DNA from: Oscillospiraceae bacterium
GTDB taxonomy: Bacteria > Bacillota > Clostridia > Oscillospirales > UBA929
NCBI GenBank assembly: GCA_031271325.1
Contig: JAISVY010000176.1
Coordinates: 1-16,375 of the forward strand
DNA length: 16,375 bases
Reading direction: 5' to 3'
The position numbers and the translations under genes are program-made. This document shows, one piece after another, positions 1-7,151 of this stretch. The number at the start of each line of letters is the position of its first letter. Position 1 is the stretch's first letter. The notes beneath the pieces were generated by a model. It did no database searches, was not told where the DNA came from, and saw nothing but the letters and a program-made list of their open reading frames with translations.

Positions 1-291
1 GAAGCCGTGCGGATGTTTATCAGAGACCCGGAAAAGTATGACTTGATCTTCATGGACGTGCAGATGCCCATCATGGACGGCTACGAAGCGACGCGGCAAA
101 TCCGGGCGCTGGAGATACCCAGAGCGAAAGAGATTCCGATTATCGCGATGACTGCGAACGTGTTCAAAGAAGACGTGGAAAAATGCCTTGCCGTGGGGAT
201 GAACGCGCACCTCGGAAAGCCGTTGGATATGGAAGACCTGCTGAACGTGATGACGCAGTATTTAAGGAAAACCCCCGCGGGGAGTTTATAA
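1..291 (+). CDS. Response-regulator receiver domain, C-terminal part of a hybrid sensor kinase or response regulator (5' end outside window)
   Basis: The reading frame is open from base 1, so the gene begins upstream of the window; the first in-frame GTG at base 7 is unlikely to be the true start. The visible 96 residues are the second half of a CheY-like receiver domain. They show the phospho-acceptor aspartate in the block FMDVQMPIMDGYEA, the switch threonine in AMTAN and the conserved lysine in LGKP. This combination accepts a phosphoryl group from a histidine kinase. The wording of the block (MDVQMP.MDGYEATR.IR) and the absence of any output domain after the receiver are typical of the C-terminal receiver of hybrid histidine kinases, but a stand-alone receiver protein cannot be excluded. 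It stops 17 bases before a strong hairpin terminator. Family assignment is secure; whole-protein architecture is inferred. Confidence 0.88.
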   Translation, partial: EAVRMFIRDPEKYDLIFMDVQMPIMDGYEATRQIRALEIPRAKEIPIIAMTANVFKEDVEKCLAVGMNAHLGKPLDMEDLLNVMTQYLRKTPAGSL

Positions 292-302
292 AAGGTTAAG
301 AG

Positions 303-359
303 GCTCTAAAAACCCCGTGTTCGCCGCAGGCGGACACGGGGTTTTCTAGAACTTCTTAT
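303..359. repeat. Copy A of dispersed inverted repeat; also a bidirectional terminator
   Basis: A perfect 12-base stem, 309-320 pairing with 334-345 (AAAACCCCGTGT / ACACGGGGTTTT), is followed by T runs on both strands, so it can terminate the receiver gene and block antisense entry. The flanks extend the symmetry imperfectly: GCTCTA on the left, and CTAGAAC then TTCTTAT on the right. These flanks match the ends of elements at 7152-7339 and 16247-16370, so this is the shortest member of a dispersed repeat family as well as a terminator. Confidence 0.8.
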
Positions 360-386
360 ATTGTGCAAGACTTTTTCCCTCAAATG

Positions 387-395
387 TGATATACT
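387..395 (+). promoter_or_regulatory. Extended -10 promoter for the SLH protein gene
   Basis: TGATATACT at 387-395 is a perfect TGn extended -10 with a near-consensus TATACT hexamer. No good -35 sits at 16-18 bases, consistent with an extended -10 promoter that does not need one. It lies 55 bases before the start codon. The call rests on motif match only. Confidence 0.55.
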
Positions 396-449
396 GGATA
401 TATAGAGGAAATCAATAATACCAGTAAAAGGAAGAAAGGATTTGTCATC

Positions 450-2249
450 ATGAAGGCAGCACATTTCCGCAGACGATTCTATGCGATCATTCTCATCATA
501 ACTCTGGCGTTCGGTGCCGGAAACGCGGTTACGGTCAGCGCGGCCATGCTGGAGAAGGGGGCTGTGATCGGATTTATTACGGATGTAGACGATACGCAAA
601 GGCTCGAGTCGCTAAAAGGTCTTGTGGTAACGTTAAACAGCAGCTTCAGAAACGGTTCAGGCTCACAGGTTTCCCAATTGACGCTGAACGATGTCTCTGC
701 TGTTATAAACGTCAATGGGGTGGAAACAACAGCCGTGTTTTCCTCGGCGGAGTCCCAAACGCAGTCAAGAACCGGTTACTTTGTGTTTTCCGGGAGCTTT
801 ACAGAGTACCCCGCTACATATCGCATTGCCATGAAGATTCACGGTATAGAGTTTAACTACAACGATTTACCGTATCTTGTGGTAGAAGCCGACAGGGTTT
901 TCAGAACGGTCTCCCCGGGAGACTCTGATTACGAACCCTTCACTGCCGGCGGGACGCTCCCGCCGTTCACGCCAAGCGACGTTCCGTCTTCATGGGCGGC
1001 GGCGTCCGTCGGCAGCGCAATCGCGAAGGGGTTTGTCCCCGCCGACTTGCAAACCGGTTACGCGAACACAATCAACCGTCTGGACTTCTGCCGCCTCGCG
1101 GTGAAATACATGGAATACGCCACCGGAAAACCGATCGACACGATTCTGTCCGAAAGGGGTTTGCGGCGCGACAGCAACGCGTTTACCGACGTGACCAACG
1201 CCGACGTGCTCGCCGCCCATGCGCTCGGCGTCACCAGCGGCACGGGCGGCGGGGTGTTCAACCCGTACGCGGAGTTCTCCCGCGAATCGGCGGCGGGGAT
1301 GATCATGAACCTGCACCGCGCGATGGGGTTTGACGTAAGCAATCCGGCGCCGTCGTCTTTTTCCGACGCGGCGCAGATTTCAACATGGACGAAAGCGGGC
1401 GTTGACTACTGTGTAGCCGCCGGAATCATGGGCGGCAACGGCGGCGCGTTCAACCCGAAGGGGTTGTTCACCCGCGAAATGAGCATCATGACCTTTGACA
1501 ATATGGGCGCCGCTCTGCCGGAGCCGGATTCGTCTGCTTTCCCGGTCACTTTTTCAGTCGACAGAGACATAATGACCATCACCGGGTATACGGTTGCGGT
1601 TTGCACGGCTTCTGATATTGATTATTATGAGGAGCGATTTCAAGCCGCAAGAAGTTTGCCGGAAGCGGGGGATACAAAGATCATATTTTATGGGAGCAAT
1701 TTGGGAGTCGCGGCAATGCAGAATATTGGCTGCGTCTTCCAAAATGCCGGCGGCATCAGACGTTCTCATTTGATAACGGTCATTTACAACAGTGAAAATG
1801 TGATCGAGTTTGCCTTCGATTCCACGGCAACCCCTGTTAGCATTACCCTTACCAATGAGTTGACACAGGAGGATTTCCTCAGCTTCAAGGTCGCCGACGA
1901 GATCCAAGGGGAACGCGGTTCGCCGTCCGAACCGCCGCCGGAACCGGAGATAGAAATGTATGACAGGTTTCCCTCCGTACCGGACTTCGGCGCGTGGGCG
2001 GGGCATAACTCTGCGGCGGAAGAACTGGAAGACGGACTGTATATGTACGGATATGAGGACGTTTCGCGCACCGAATACGAGAGCTATCGAACGCTGCTGA
2101 GGGATCTCGGGTTCAGCTACGATGCGGTTGAGGATGAAGGCGTAACCTACGAATTTTTCATGGATGACGCGTATGTGGTTGTACTCGTTTATGAGGATGA
2201 GATTCTCATCGTGCTAATAACCACGACGGAAGATTTTCAATCGCTTTAG
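450..2249 (+). CDS. Secreted SLH-domain cell-surface protein
   Basis: This is a 599-residue protein with a Sec signal peptide: basic RRR at residues 7-9, a hydrophobic core at about 11-25, and probable cleavage near VSAA (about residue 32). Residues 34-155 look like a beta-rich domain that I do not recognise. Three S-layer homology repeats follow at about 177-226, 243-294 and 302-353, each with the WxxxxVxxAxxxGxxxG...NPxxxxxRExxxxM type of pattern. SLH repeats normally bind pyruvylated secondary cell-wall polymer and anchor a protein to the envelope. Residues 365-485 form a second unrecognised domain, a proline/glutamate linker lies at 490-502, and a small domain fills 503-599. The start is chosen for the AAAGGAAGAAAGGA ribosome site at 427-440 and the signal peptide that follows immediately. 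The SLH segment is far richer in GC than either end of the gene. The ligand or role of the flanking domains is unknown. Confidence 0.85.
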   Translation: MKAAHFRRRFYAIILIITLAFGAGNAVTVSAAMLEKGAVIGFITDVDDTQRLESLKGLVVTLNSSFRNGSGSQVSQLTLNDVSAVINVNGVETTAVFSSAESQTQSRTGYFVFSGSFTEYPATYRIAMKIHGIEFNYNDLPYLVVEADRVFRTVSPGDSDYEPFTAGGTLPPFTPSDVPSSWAAASVGSAIAKGFVPADLQTGYANTINRLDFCRLAVKYMEYATGKPIDTILSERGLRRDSNAFTDVTNADVLAAHALGVTSGTGGGVFNPYAEFSRESAAGMIMNLHRAMGFDVSNPAPSSFSDAAQISTWTKAGVDYCVAAGIMGGNGGAFNPKGLFTREMSIMTFDNMGAALPEPDSSAFPVTFSVDRDIMTITGYTVAVCTASDIDYYEERFQAARSLPEAGDTKIIFYGSNLGVAAMQNIGCVFQNAGGIRRSHLITVIYNSENVIEFAFDSTATPVSITLTNELTQEDFLSFKVADEIQGERGSPSEPPPEPEIEMYDRFPSVPDFGAWAGHNSAAEELEDGLYMYGYEDVSRTEYESYRTLLRDLGFSYDAVEDEGVTYEFFMDDAYVVVLVYEDEILIVLITTTEDFQSL

Positions 2250-2504
2250 CGGCGCTCCCGCGATTGTGTCAGACCGCCAAACTGAATATGATGTTCGCGC
2301 TTGCGAACTTGGTGTTGGCTGACAGGCACTGCCTGACGGATTAATGCCTCGTTCCCTTCAGCGGGAACAGACAGGCGCGTAGCTTCTTATTTTGAGGCTT
2401 TCTAGATTCTGCCGCTATATGCTGCGATTAACAGGAAATGCGCGGCGTTGCCTTAGAGCTTCTTCTTTGCTCTGAGCAAAACGGCTTTGTGCGCAGCCTG
2501 AGCG
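2250..2504. other. Structured convergent intergenic region with several hairpins and repeat fragments
   Basis: This 255-base region holds no supportable gene. It has a nested structure: TGTCAG (2266-2271) pairs with CTGACA (2318-2323), CCAA (2277-2280) with TTGG (2309-2312), and a perfect GTTCGC-GCTT-GCGAAC hairpin lies at 2293-2308. A second hairpin, GTTCCC/GGGAAC, spans 2351-2368, and CAGGCA/TGCCTG meet at 2323-2335. TTTGCT-CTG-AGCAAA is at 2466-2480. Two fragments, AGCTTCTTATTTTGAGGC (2381-2398) and CCTTAGAGCTTCTT (2451-2464), resemble the ends of the dispersed repeat family. No hairpin has a convincing T tract, so the terminators of the SLH gene and aroE are not resolved. Confidence 0.5.
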
Positions 2505-3350
2505 TCACAGCGCTCTTAAAACCGCGTCTTTCAGCGCGCTCGCGTCCAGCGCTTGCCCAAGGTAAATCCCGTCGGAAAGAATCGCCTGACAGATCAGCAT
2601 CGGCAGGCCGTTTTGCGTCCGCAGACCAAGCGCGGCGGCTTCGCGCAGCAGCGCCGTAACCGGCGGGGTATACAGCAGGTCGTAAACCAACGCGTCTCCG
2701 GGCAGCAGGCGCAAAAACGAAAAATCTTCCCATTCATGCCCGCTCATCCCCAGAGGCGTTGCGTTGATCAACAGATCGGTTTCCGGCATGAGGGCAGACA
2801 ATTCCCCGTAAAGGCGGCCGCTTCCGGCCGCCCGGTTTGCCGTGTCTGCACCCTTTTGCGAAACACCGGGGACGGCGCCCGGGTACCCGGCATCCCGGAC
2901 GGATACGCAGCGTACGCCCGCCGCTCCCGCGCCTTCCAGCGCGGCGGACAGCGACTGCGCGACACCGCCCCGCCCCGCGATAACAACGCGTTTACCGGCA
3001 GTATCAAAGCCCAGCTCGGACAGCGACAGCAGAAACCCGCCTTCGTCGGTGGAGAAGCCGGACAGCGTGCCGTCCGCTTCCACCCGCACGGTATTAACGG
3101 GGGAAACATCTCCCGCCGGATGGGAATGCTGACGGTGAATGATAGCGGCAATATCCAGTTTATGCGGCATGGTGACGTTGAAGCCGTCGATGCCTTCGGC
3201 GCGTATCATAGGCAGCCAGCCGTCCAGCGCTCCCTTTTCCACCCGGTACGTTTCGTAGCGGAGCGGAAGCCCCAGTTCACGGAACACAGCGCCGTGGATG
3301 GCGGGGGAGAGGCTGTGGGCGACCGGGTCGCCGATCAGCGCTAGGAACAC
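2505..3350 (-). CDS. aroE: Shikimate dehydrogenase
   Basis: The 281-residue enzyme reduces 3-dehydroshikimate to shikimate with NADPH, the fourth step of the shikimate pathway. The N-terminal substrate domain shows GDPVAHSLSP (residues 7-16), NVTMPHK with the catalytic lysine K64, and STDEGG with the paired aspartate D102. The asparagine of the PVNT motif (residues 84-87) is kept. The dinucleotide loop is GRGGVAQS (126-133) rather than the usual GAGGAARA. NATPLGM (196-202) and the C-terminal NGLPMLICQA are typical. Residues 153-181 look like an insertion: the nucleotide-binding domain normally runs from its second strand (VSV) into a short loop, but here about 26 Gly/Ala/Pro-rich residues intervene, encoded by palindrome-rich DNA. 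The GTG start at 3350 overlaps the end of aroQ by 10 bases, implying translational coupling; no strong ribosome site is visible. It is the last gene of the aromatic operon. Confidence 0.93.
   Translation of the reverse strand: MFLALIGDPVAHSLSPAIHGAVFRELGLPLRYETYRVEKGALDGWLPMIRAEGIDGFNVTMPHKLDIAAIIHRQHSHPAGDVSPVNTVRVEADGTLSGFSTDEGGFLLSLSELGFDTAGKRVVIAGRGGVAQSLSAALEGAGAAGVRCVSVRDAGYPGAVPGVSQKGADTANRAAGSGRLYGELSALMPETDLLINATPLGMSGHEWEDFSFLRLLPGDALVYDLLYTPPVTALLREAAALGLRTQNGLPMLICQAILSDGIYLGQALDASALKDAVLRAL
2808..2894. repeat. Palindrome-rich putative insert within aroE
   Basis: This stretch encodes the extra residues 153-181 of AroE. It contains a perfect 8-base-stem hairpin GGCGGCCG-CTTC-CGGCCGCC (2813-2832), the 12-base perfect palindrome CCGGGTACCCGG (2879-2890) and the word GGGGACGG (2868-2875). 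The last also occurs in the aldo/keto reductase insert at 15741-15748. Treating it as a mobile repeat is inference. Confidence 0.4.
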
Positions 3351-3763
3351 AGGTAGTCAATCGCGAGCAGGTAGCCTTGTATCCCCAACCCGCAAATCTG
3401 CCCGACGCACCCGGCGGCGGTGACCGAACGGCGGCGGAACTCTTCGCGCTTATGGATATTGCTGAGGTGCACCTCCACGGCCGGGATCCCGCACGCCGTC
3501 AGCGCGTCCAGAATGGCGATGCTGGTGTGGGTAAAAGCGGCGGGGTTCAGCACAATCCGGTCGTATACGCCGACGGCGTTCTGGATTCGCGTGACCAGTT
3601 CGCCCTCGTGATTGCTCTGCACAAACGACACGTCCGCGCCGTATTTCTTCGCCCGTTCGCGCACCGCCTCCTCCAGATCGGCGTAGGTCGCCCTGCCGTA
3701 AATGTCCGGTTCGCGCTTGCCGAGCATGTTGATGTTCGGTCCGTTCAGAATCAAAATTTTCAT
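3341..3763 (-). CDS. aroQ: Type II 3-dehydroquinate dehydratase
   Basis: The 140-residue protein dehydrates 3-dehydroquinate to 3-dehydroshikimate by the type II, Schiff-base-independent mechanism, and normally forms a dodecamer. Diagnostic blocks are LNGPNINMLGKREPDIYG, with the catalytic arginine R17 and tyrosine Y22, then SNHEGELV (residues 50-57), NPAAFTHTS (73-81; usually NPxAYTHTS, so a Tyr to Phe change) and VEVHLSNIHKREEFR with catalytic histidine H99. Length matches the family (about 140-150). The ATG at 3763 follows GGGAG by 8 bases, a good ribosome site. A 96-base gap separates it from aroK, the only real gap in the operon, while its end overlaps aroE by 10 bases. Confidence 0.96.
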   Translation of the reverse strand: MKILILNGPNINMLGKREPDIYGRATYADLEEAVRERAKKYGADVSFVQSNHEGELVTRIQNAVGVYDRIVLNPAAFTHTSIAILDALTACGIPAVEVHLSNIHKREEFRRRSVTAAGCVGQICGLGIQGYLLAIDYLCS

Positions 3764-3859
3764 GTTCTATCTCCCATCCCTGTAATAGGGGACGACGGAA
3801 ATCGCCCCGCATAGAAAACATATGCCCGGAACAATGGGTGACCGGAGACGGTCGCCCCA
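3764..3859. other. Short structured spacer between aroK and aroQ
   Basis: On the transcribed (minus) strand, GGGCGACCG-TCTC-CGGTCACCC (3836-3857) forms an 8-pair hairpin with one mismatch. GGGGCGA...TCGTCCCC (3788-3808) forms a second, bulged hairpin. Neither is followed by a U tract, so they are unlikely to terminate the operon; they might act as processing or stabilising structures or be repeat remnants. No coding sequence is supported here. Confidence 0.4.
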
Positions 3860-4333
3860 TCAAACCCGGACGCGCCTCAAGATTTCGCCGGCGCATTCCT
3901 CCGGCGTTTTGTCGTTGACCACGGTGATGTCGGCAGCCCGCCGGTACAGCGGCAGGCGTTCGCGGTACAGCGCTTGCCATTCGGCGGGATTCCTGGTCAG
4001 CGGGCGTTCGGCGTTTCCGGTTCTGATTTGTTCCGGCGCTCGCTCGAGGAAGACGATCACGCCGCCTCGCCGCAGGATTTCGATGTTCGCGGGGTCTTTG
4101 ACCGCGCCGCCGCCGGTGGCGATTGTTACGCCGCGCAGCGTACTCAAGCGCTCAAGCACCCGCCGTTCGGCCGCCCGGAACGCCGCTTCGCCGCCCGACG
4201 CGAAAATCTCCGGGATCGAGCGCTGTTCGGCGGCTTCGATTTCCGCGTCGCTGTCATAAAAAACCCGCCCCAACAGCGGAGCGACCGTGCTCTTGCCGCA
4301 CCCGGGCATCCCGATCAGCACGATATTTTTCAC
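3860..4333 (-). CDS. aroK: Shikimate kinase
   Basis: The 157-residue enzyme phosphorylates shikimate with ATP to shikimate 3-phosphate. It has the Walker A loop GMPGCGKST (residues 8-16), the shikimate-binding YDSDAEIE (26-33), the SGGEAAFRAAE block with the substrate-binding arginine R53, ATGGG (72-76) and the lid RPLTRN (110-115). The spacing between Walker A and the DSD motif is about four residues shorter than in E. coli AroK, so helix 1 may be trimmed. The frame continues upstream without a stop, but the start is placed at GTG 4333 because the kinase fold begins directly there (VKNIVLIGMPG). This GTG shares GTGA with the aroC stop, a classic 4-base overlap. The longer reading is antisense-like sequence inside aroC and is rejected. 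Confidence 0.94.
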   Translation of the reverse strand: MKNIVLIGMPGCGKSTVAPLLGRVFYDSDAEIEAAEQRSIPEIFASGGEAAFRAAERRVLERLSTLRGVTIATGGGAVKDPANIEILRRGGVIVFLERAPEQIRTGNAERPLTRNPAEWQALYRERLPLYRRAADITVVNDKTPEECAGEILRRVRV

Positions 4334-5283
4334 AGGGGAAACCCCGCGATCAGCCACAAATCCAGCAAACCAACCGCGGCGACCGCTTCCACCACCGGCA
4401 CGGCGCGGGGTACGATGCAAGGGTCGTGCCGCCCCTTTACGGTCAGCTTCGCCGGAAGCCCGGTGCGGAGATCGACGGTATCCTGCTCCAGCGCGACCGA
4501 CGGCGTCGGCTTGACCCAAACCGAGAAGGAAAGCGTCTTCCCGCTGGTAATGCCGCCCAGAACGCCGAACGGGTAACGGTTGGACTCCGAGCCGCGCAAT
4601 CCGGCGAGCCTGATCCCGTCGTCAAACTCCGCCGCTTTGACGGCGGGGATCGAAAACAGCAACGCGGCGAGACGGCTTTCGACCGAACCGAAGAACGGTT
4701 CGCCCAATCCCGCCGGAAGCCCTTCGACTTTACAGGCAATCACGCCGCCGACCGAATCGCCGTCCTGTTTCGCGGCGAGAATGACGTCTGTGCGGCACCC
4801 GTCACCGGCAGGATGCCCCCCGATTTCCCTTATACCCGCCGTGACCGAAACGCCCGGCAGCAATTGACGCGCAAGCGCGCCCGCGAAAACAAGCGGGGCG
4901 GTCAGCCGCCCGGAAAAATGCCCGCCGCCCCGATAGTCGGCAAAGCCTTTGTATTTTGCAAAGGAAGCGAGGTCGGCGTGTCCGGGGCGGGGGAGATGCG
5001 GCGCGTAGTCGCCGGAGCGGGTGTCGGCGTTGCGGAGGATGCAGCAGAGCGGCGCGCCGGTGGTCTTGCCCTCAAACAAACCGCTCAGGATCTCCGGCTC
5101 GTCGGCTTCCTGACGGGCGGTGGTGTGTTCGCCCTGACCGGGGCGGCGGCGGCGCATCTGCTCCCGCACCGCTTCCATATCCGGCGCGAAACCGGGCGGC
5201 AGTCCGTCAAGGACGACGCCGACCGCCGCGCCGTGCGACTCTCCGAAAATAGAAAGCCTGAACCTCTCTCCGAACGTATTCAT
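4330..5283 (-). CDS. aroC: Chorismate synthase (shortened form)
   Basis: This enzyme converts 5-enolpyruvylshikimate 3-phosphate to chorismate using reduced FMN. Visible signatures are FGESHG with catalytic H17, RRRPGQ (residues 45-50), DEPEILSGLFEGKTTGAP (61-78), SGDY...PRPGHAD with H102, YRGGGHFSGRLTAP (117-130) and GRHDPC (284-289) with D287. The protein has 317 residues, against roughly 350-390 for most members. Part of the deficit is a missing loop after GSESN (231-235), where family members usually carry an NDPF...TNNAGG segment before GGI.GG; here only YPFGVL intervenes. The ATG at 5283 overlaps the aroB stop (ATGA) and has GGAG about 8 bases upstream. The frame is open to 5406, but the extra N-terminal residues lie inside aroB and are not family-like. 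Confidence 0.93.
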   Translation of the reverse strand: MNTFGERFRLSIFGESHGAAVGVVLDGLPPGFAPDMEAVREQMRRRRPGQGEHTTARQEADEPEILSGLFEGKTTGAPLCCILRNADTRSGDYAPHLPRPGHADLASFAKYKGFADYRGGGHFSGRLTAPLVFAGALARQLLPGVSVTAGIREIGGHPAGDGCRTDVILAAKQDGDSVGGVIACKVEGLPAGLGEPFFGSVESRLAALLFSIPAVKAAEFDDGIRLAGLRGSESNRYPFGVLGGITSGKTLSFSVWVKPTPSVALEQDTVDLRTGLPAKLTVKGRHDPCIVPRAVPVVEAVAAVGLLDLWLIAGFPL

Positions 5284-6317
5284 GGCAGCCACTCCAACAG
5301 TTTGTTTACCGCAACCGGGTACAAAACCGCTTCGCCGATTGTCTTCAGTAAGACAAGGCGTATGGTGTCTCCGTCCCGCTTCTTGTCGGAAAGCATCAGC
5401 GGCCACTCCGGCGCTTCGTCCGGCAGGGCAGGCAAGCCGTGCAGGGTCAGAACCTCGCGCAGTTGATCGGTCGTGCCCGGTTCGGTAACGCCCAGTTTTT
5501 CACCCAGACCGGCGGCGGCAACCATCCCGATCGCGACGGCTTCGCCGTGGTTATAACGCGAGAAGCCGCCCTGCGCCTCAATCGCGTGACCGAATGTGTG
5601 ACCGAAATTCAATACCATTCGCCCGCCGGTGTCCAACTCGTCCTGCTCGACGATATGGCGTTTGATGGTACAGTTTTTCTCAACGATCTCCGTTAACGCA
5701 AACTCGTTTTCATGGAGCAGGGCAAACAACCCCGCGTCGGCAATCGCGCCGTGTTTGATCACCTCGGCCATGCCGCAGGCAAACTCGCGGGGCGGCAGGG
5801 TTTTCAGCGTATCGGTGTCGGTCAGCACCAGCTTGGGCTGATGGAACGCGCCGATCAGGTTTTTCCCGCGCGGGTGGTTGATGGCCACCTTGCCGCCGAC
5901 CGAGCTGTCCGCCTGCGCGAGCAGGGTGGTCGGAATCTGTATGAACGGTATGCCGCGCAGCAGGGTCGCGGCGGCGTACCCCGCGAGGTCCCCGACCACG
6001 CCGCCGCCCAGCGCGACGATCACATCGCCGCGGGTGATGTGCGCTTCCAGCATCTGCGCGTACAGCCCGGAGAGAACCGCTTCCGATTTGCTGCCCTCGC
6101 CGGGCGGCACGATACTCAGCGACGCTTCGCAGTCCGCCGCCCGCAGTGACTCGCAGAGAATTCGGGCGTACAGCGGCGCGACATTGCTGTCGGTGACCAC
6201 AAACGCCCGCCCGGCCGGGGTATATTCGCGCATCAGCGCTCCCGCCGAACGCAGCAGTTCCGCGCCGATCAGAATGTCGTATTCCCGTTCGGGAATGTTG
6301 ACGCGCAAGCGTCTCAT
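5280..6317 (-). CDS. aroB: 3-dehydroquinate synthase
   Basis: The 345-residue enzyme cyclises DAHP to 3-dehydroquinate using NAD and a divalent metal. Family blocks include PPGEGSKS (residues 71-78), the NAD loop GGGVVGDLAGYAAATLLRG (104-122), IPTTLLAQADSSVGGK (128-143), NLIGAFHQP (153-161), CGMAEVIKHG with metal ligand E185, NFGHTFGHAIE (237-247, H240 metal ligand and H244 catalytic by analogy) and NHGEAVAIGM with H257. ATG 6317 is preferred over the TTG two codons upstream because it forms the ATGA overlap with the tyrA stop and has GAAGGG upstream. It is the second gene of the aromatic operon, and its own stop overlaps the aroC start. Confidence 0.96.
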   Translation of the reverse strand: MRRLRVNIPEREYDILIGAELLRSAGALMREYTPAGRAFVVTDSNVAPLYARILCESLRAADCEASLSIVPPGEGSKSEAVLSGLYAQMLEAHITRGDVIVALGGGVVGDLAGYAAATLLRGIPFIQIPTTLLAQADSSVGGKVAINHPRGKNLIGAFHQPKLVLTDTDTLKTLPPREFACGMAEVIKHGAIADAGLFALLHENEFALTEIVEKNCTIKRHIVEQDELDTGGRMVLNFGHTFGHAIEAQGGFSRYNHGEAVAIGMVAAAGLGEKLGVTEPGTTDQLREVLTLHGLPALPDEAPEWPLMLSDKKRDGDTIRLVLLKTIGEAVLYPVAVNKLLEWLP

Positions 6318-7126
6318 AAGCAACCCTTCTCTCTCCGCCGGGCTGTGTCCAACAGCGCCTCCAGCTCTTCTTGTTTCCCCGAAGCGATCAAGTTACGCAG
6401 GGCAGTGAGGTTTTCGATGAATGTGTCGGCGGCACGCAGCGTGTGTTCACGGTTTTCGATGAATAAGCCGGAAAAACCTTCGGCGTCGGCCACGCGGGTA
6501 CCGCCCCGCCATGCGCCTCCCGCATAGGCATACCCGACCCTTCCCGGCAGGCTCAGGCGGAGCGCAGACGCGGCGAGGTGGGGCAGGTGAGAGGTCGCCG
6601 CGATCAGGCGATCGTGTTCTTCCGGCGTGGCGTAAACCACTTCCGAAAAACCGATATAGCGCGCTGTGCGCTCGATCAGCGACGCTCTGCGCGGCGGTTT
6701 CCCGTCCGGCGGCGTGACGATCAGCCCCGCTCCGGCAAACAGGCGAGGGTCGGCGGCGGCGAAACCGCTTGTCTCGCGCCCCGCCATCGGGTGAAGGGGG
6801 ATATACTCGACGCCCGGCGGAAGCAGTTCCGCGATCTCCCGGACGATTCGGCGTTTCACGCCGCAAATTTCGCAAAAGAGGGAACCAAGGTGTGCGGTAT
6901 TATCCTTTACAAACATCACCGTCGCTTCCGGCGGCAGACAGACGAGCAGGATGTCCGCGCCGGGCGGCAGCGTCTCGAATACGGCGTCGGCGGCACCGGA
7001 AACGAGGGCGGCTTCCCGCGCGGCGGGGTCGCTGTCAACCCCCCAGAGCGTCGCGCCCTCAAAGCCGCGCAGCGCGAGCATGAAAGAGCCTCCCATCAGC
7101 CCAAGCCCTATGATCGCGATTGTCAA
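6314..7126 (-). CDS. tyrA: Prephenate dehydrogenase (no ACT domain)
   Basis: The 270-residue protein oxidatively decarboxylates prephenate to 4-hydroxyphenylpyruvate with NAD(P), the committing step to tyrosine. It has the Rossmann loop GLGLMGGS (residues 7-14), acidic VDSD at about 30-33, HPMAGRE with the catalytic histidine (112-118) and SHLPHLAA (179-186). It ends shortly after the helical dehydrogenase domain and carries neither a chorismate mutase nor an ACT domain, so no tyrosine-sensing domain is fused. The start is TTG 7126, preceded by GGAGGG (7140-7135) at 8 bases; no ATG gives the complete Rossmann strand. It is the first gene of the aromatic operon. An arogenate dehydrogenase role cannot be excluded from sequence. 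Confidence 0.93.
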   Translation of the reverse strand: MTIAIIGLGLMGGSFMLALRGFEGATLWGVDSDPAAREAALVSGAADAVFETLPPGADILLVCLPPEATVMFVKDNTAHLGSLFCEICGVKRRIVREIAELLPPGVEYIPLHPMAGRETSGFAAADPRLFAGAGLIVTPPDGKPPRRASLIERTARYIGFSEVVYATPEEHDRLIAATSHLPHLAASALRLSLPGRVGYAYAGGAWRGGTRVADAEGFSGLFIENREHTLRAADTFIENLTALRNLIASGKQEELEALLDTARRREKGCL

Positions 7127-7151
7127 GAGATATTCCCTCCGTTCGTGTCAT

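Noticed and set aside
3450..3980. Minus-strand 176-codon frame between aroK and aroQ
   Set aside because: It overlaps both real genes in another frame and reads as Arg/Gly-rich shadow sequence.
4334..4519. N-terminal extension of shikimate kinase
   Set aside because: The extension is aroC sequence in another frame and Arg-rich; the fold begins at GTG 4333 with the GTGA overlap.
4123..5466. 447-codon plus-strand open frame opposite aroC
   Set aside because: It is an antisense shadow crossing aroK, aroC and aroB with an Arg-rich, motif-free product; the minus-strand genes are unmistakable.
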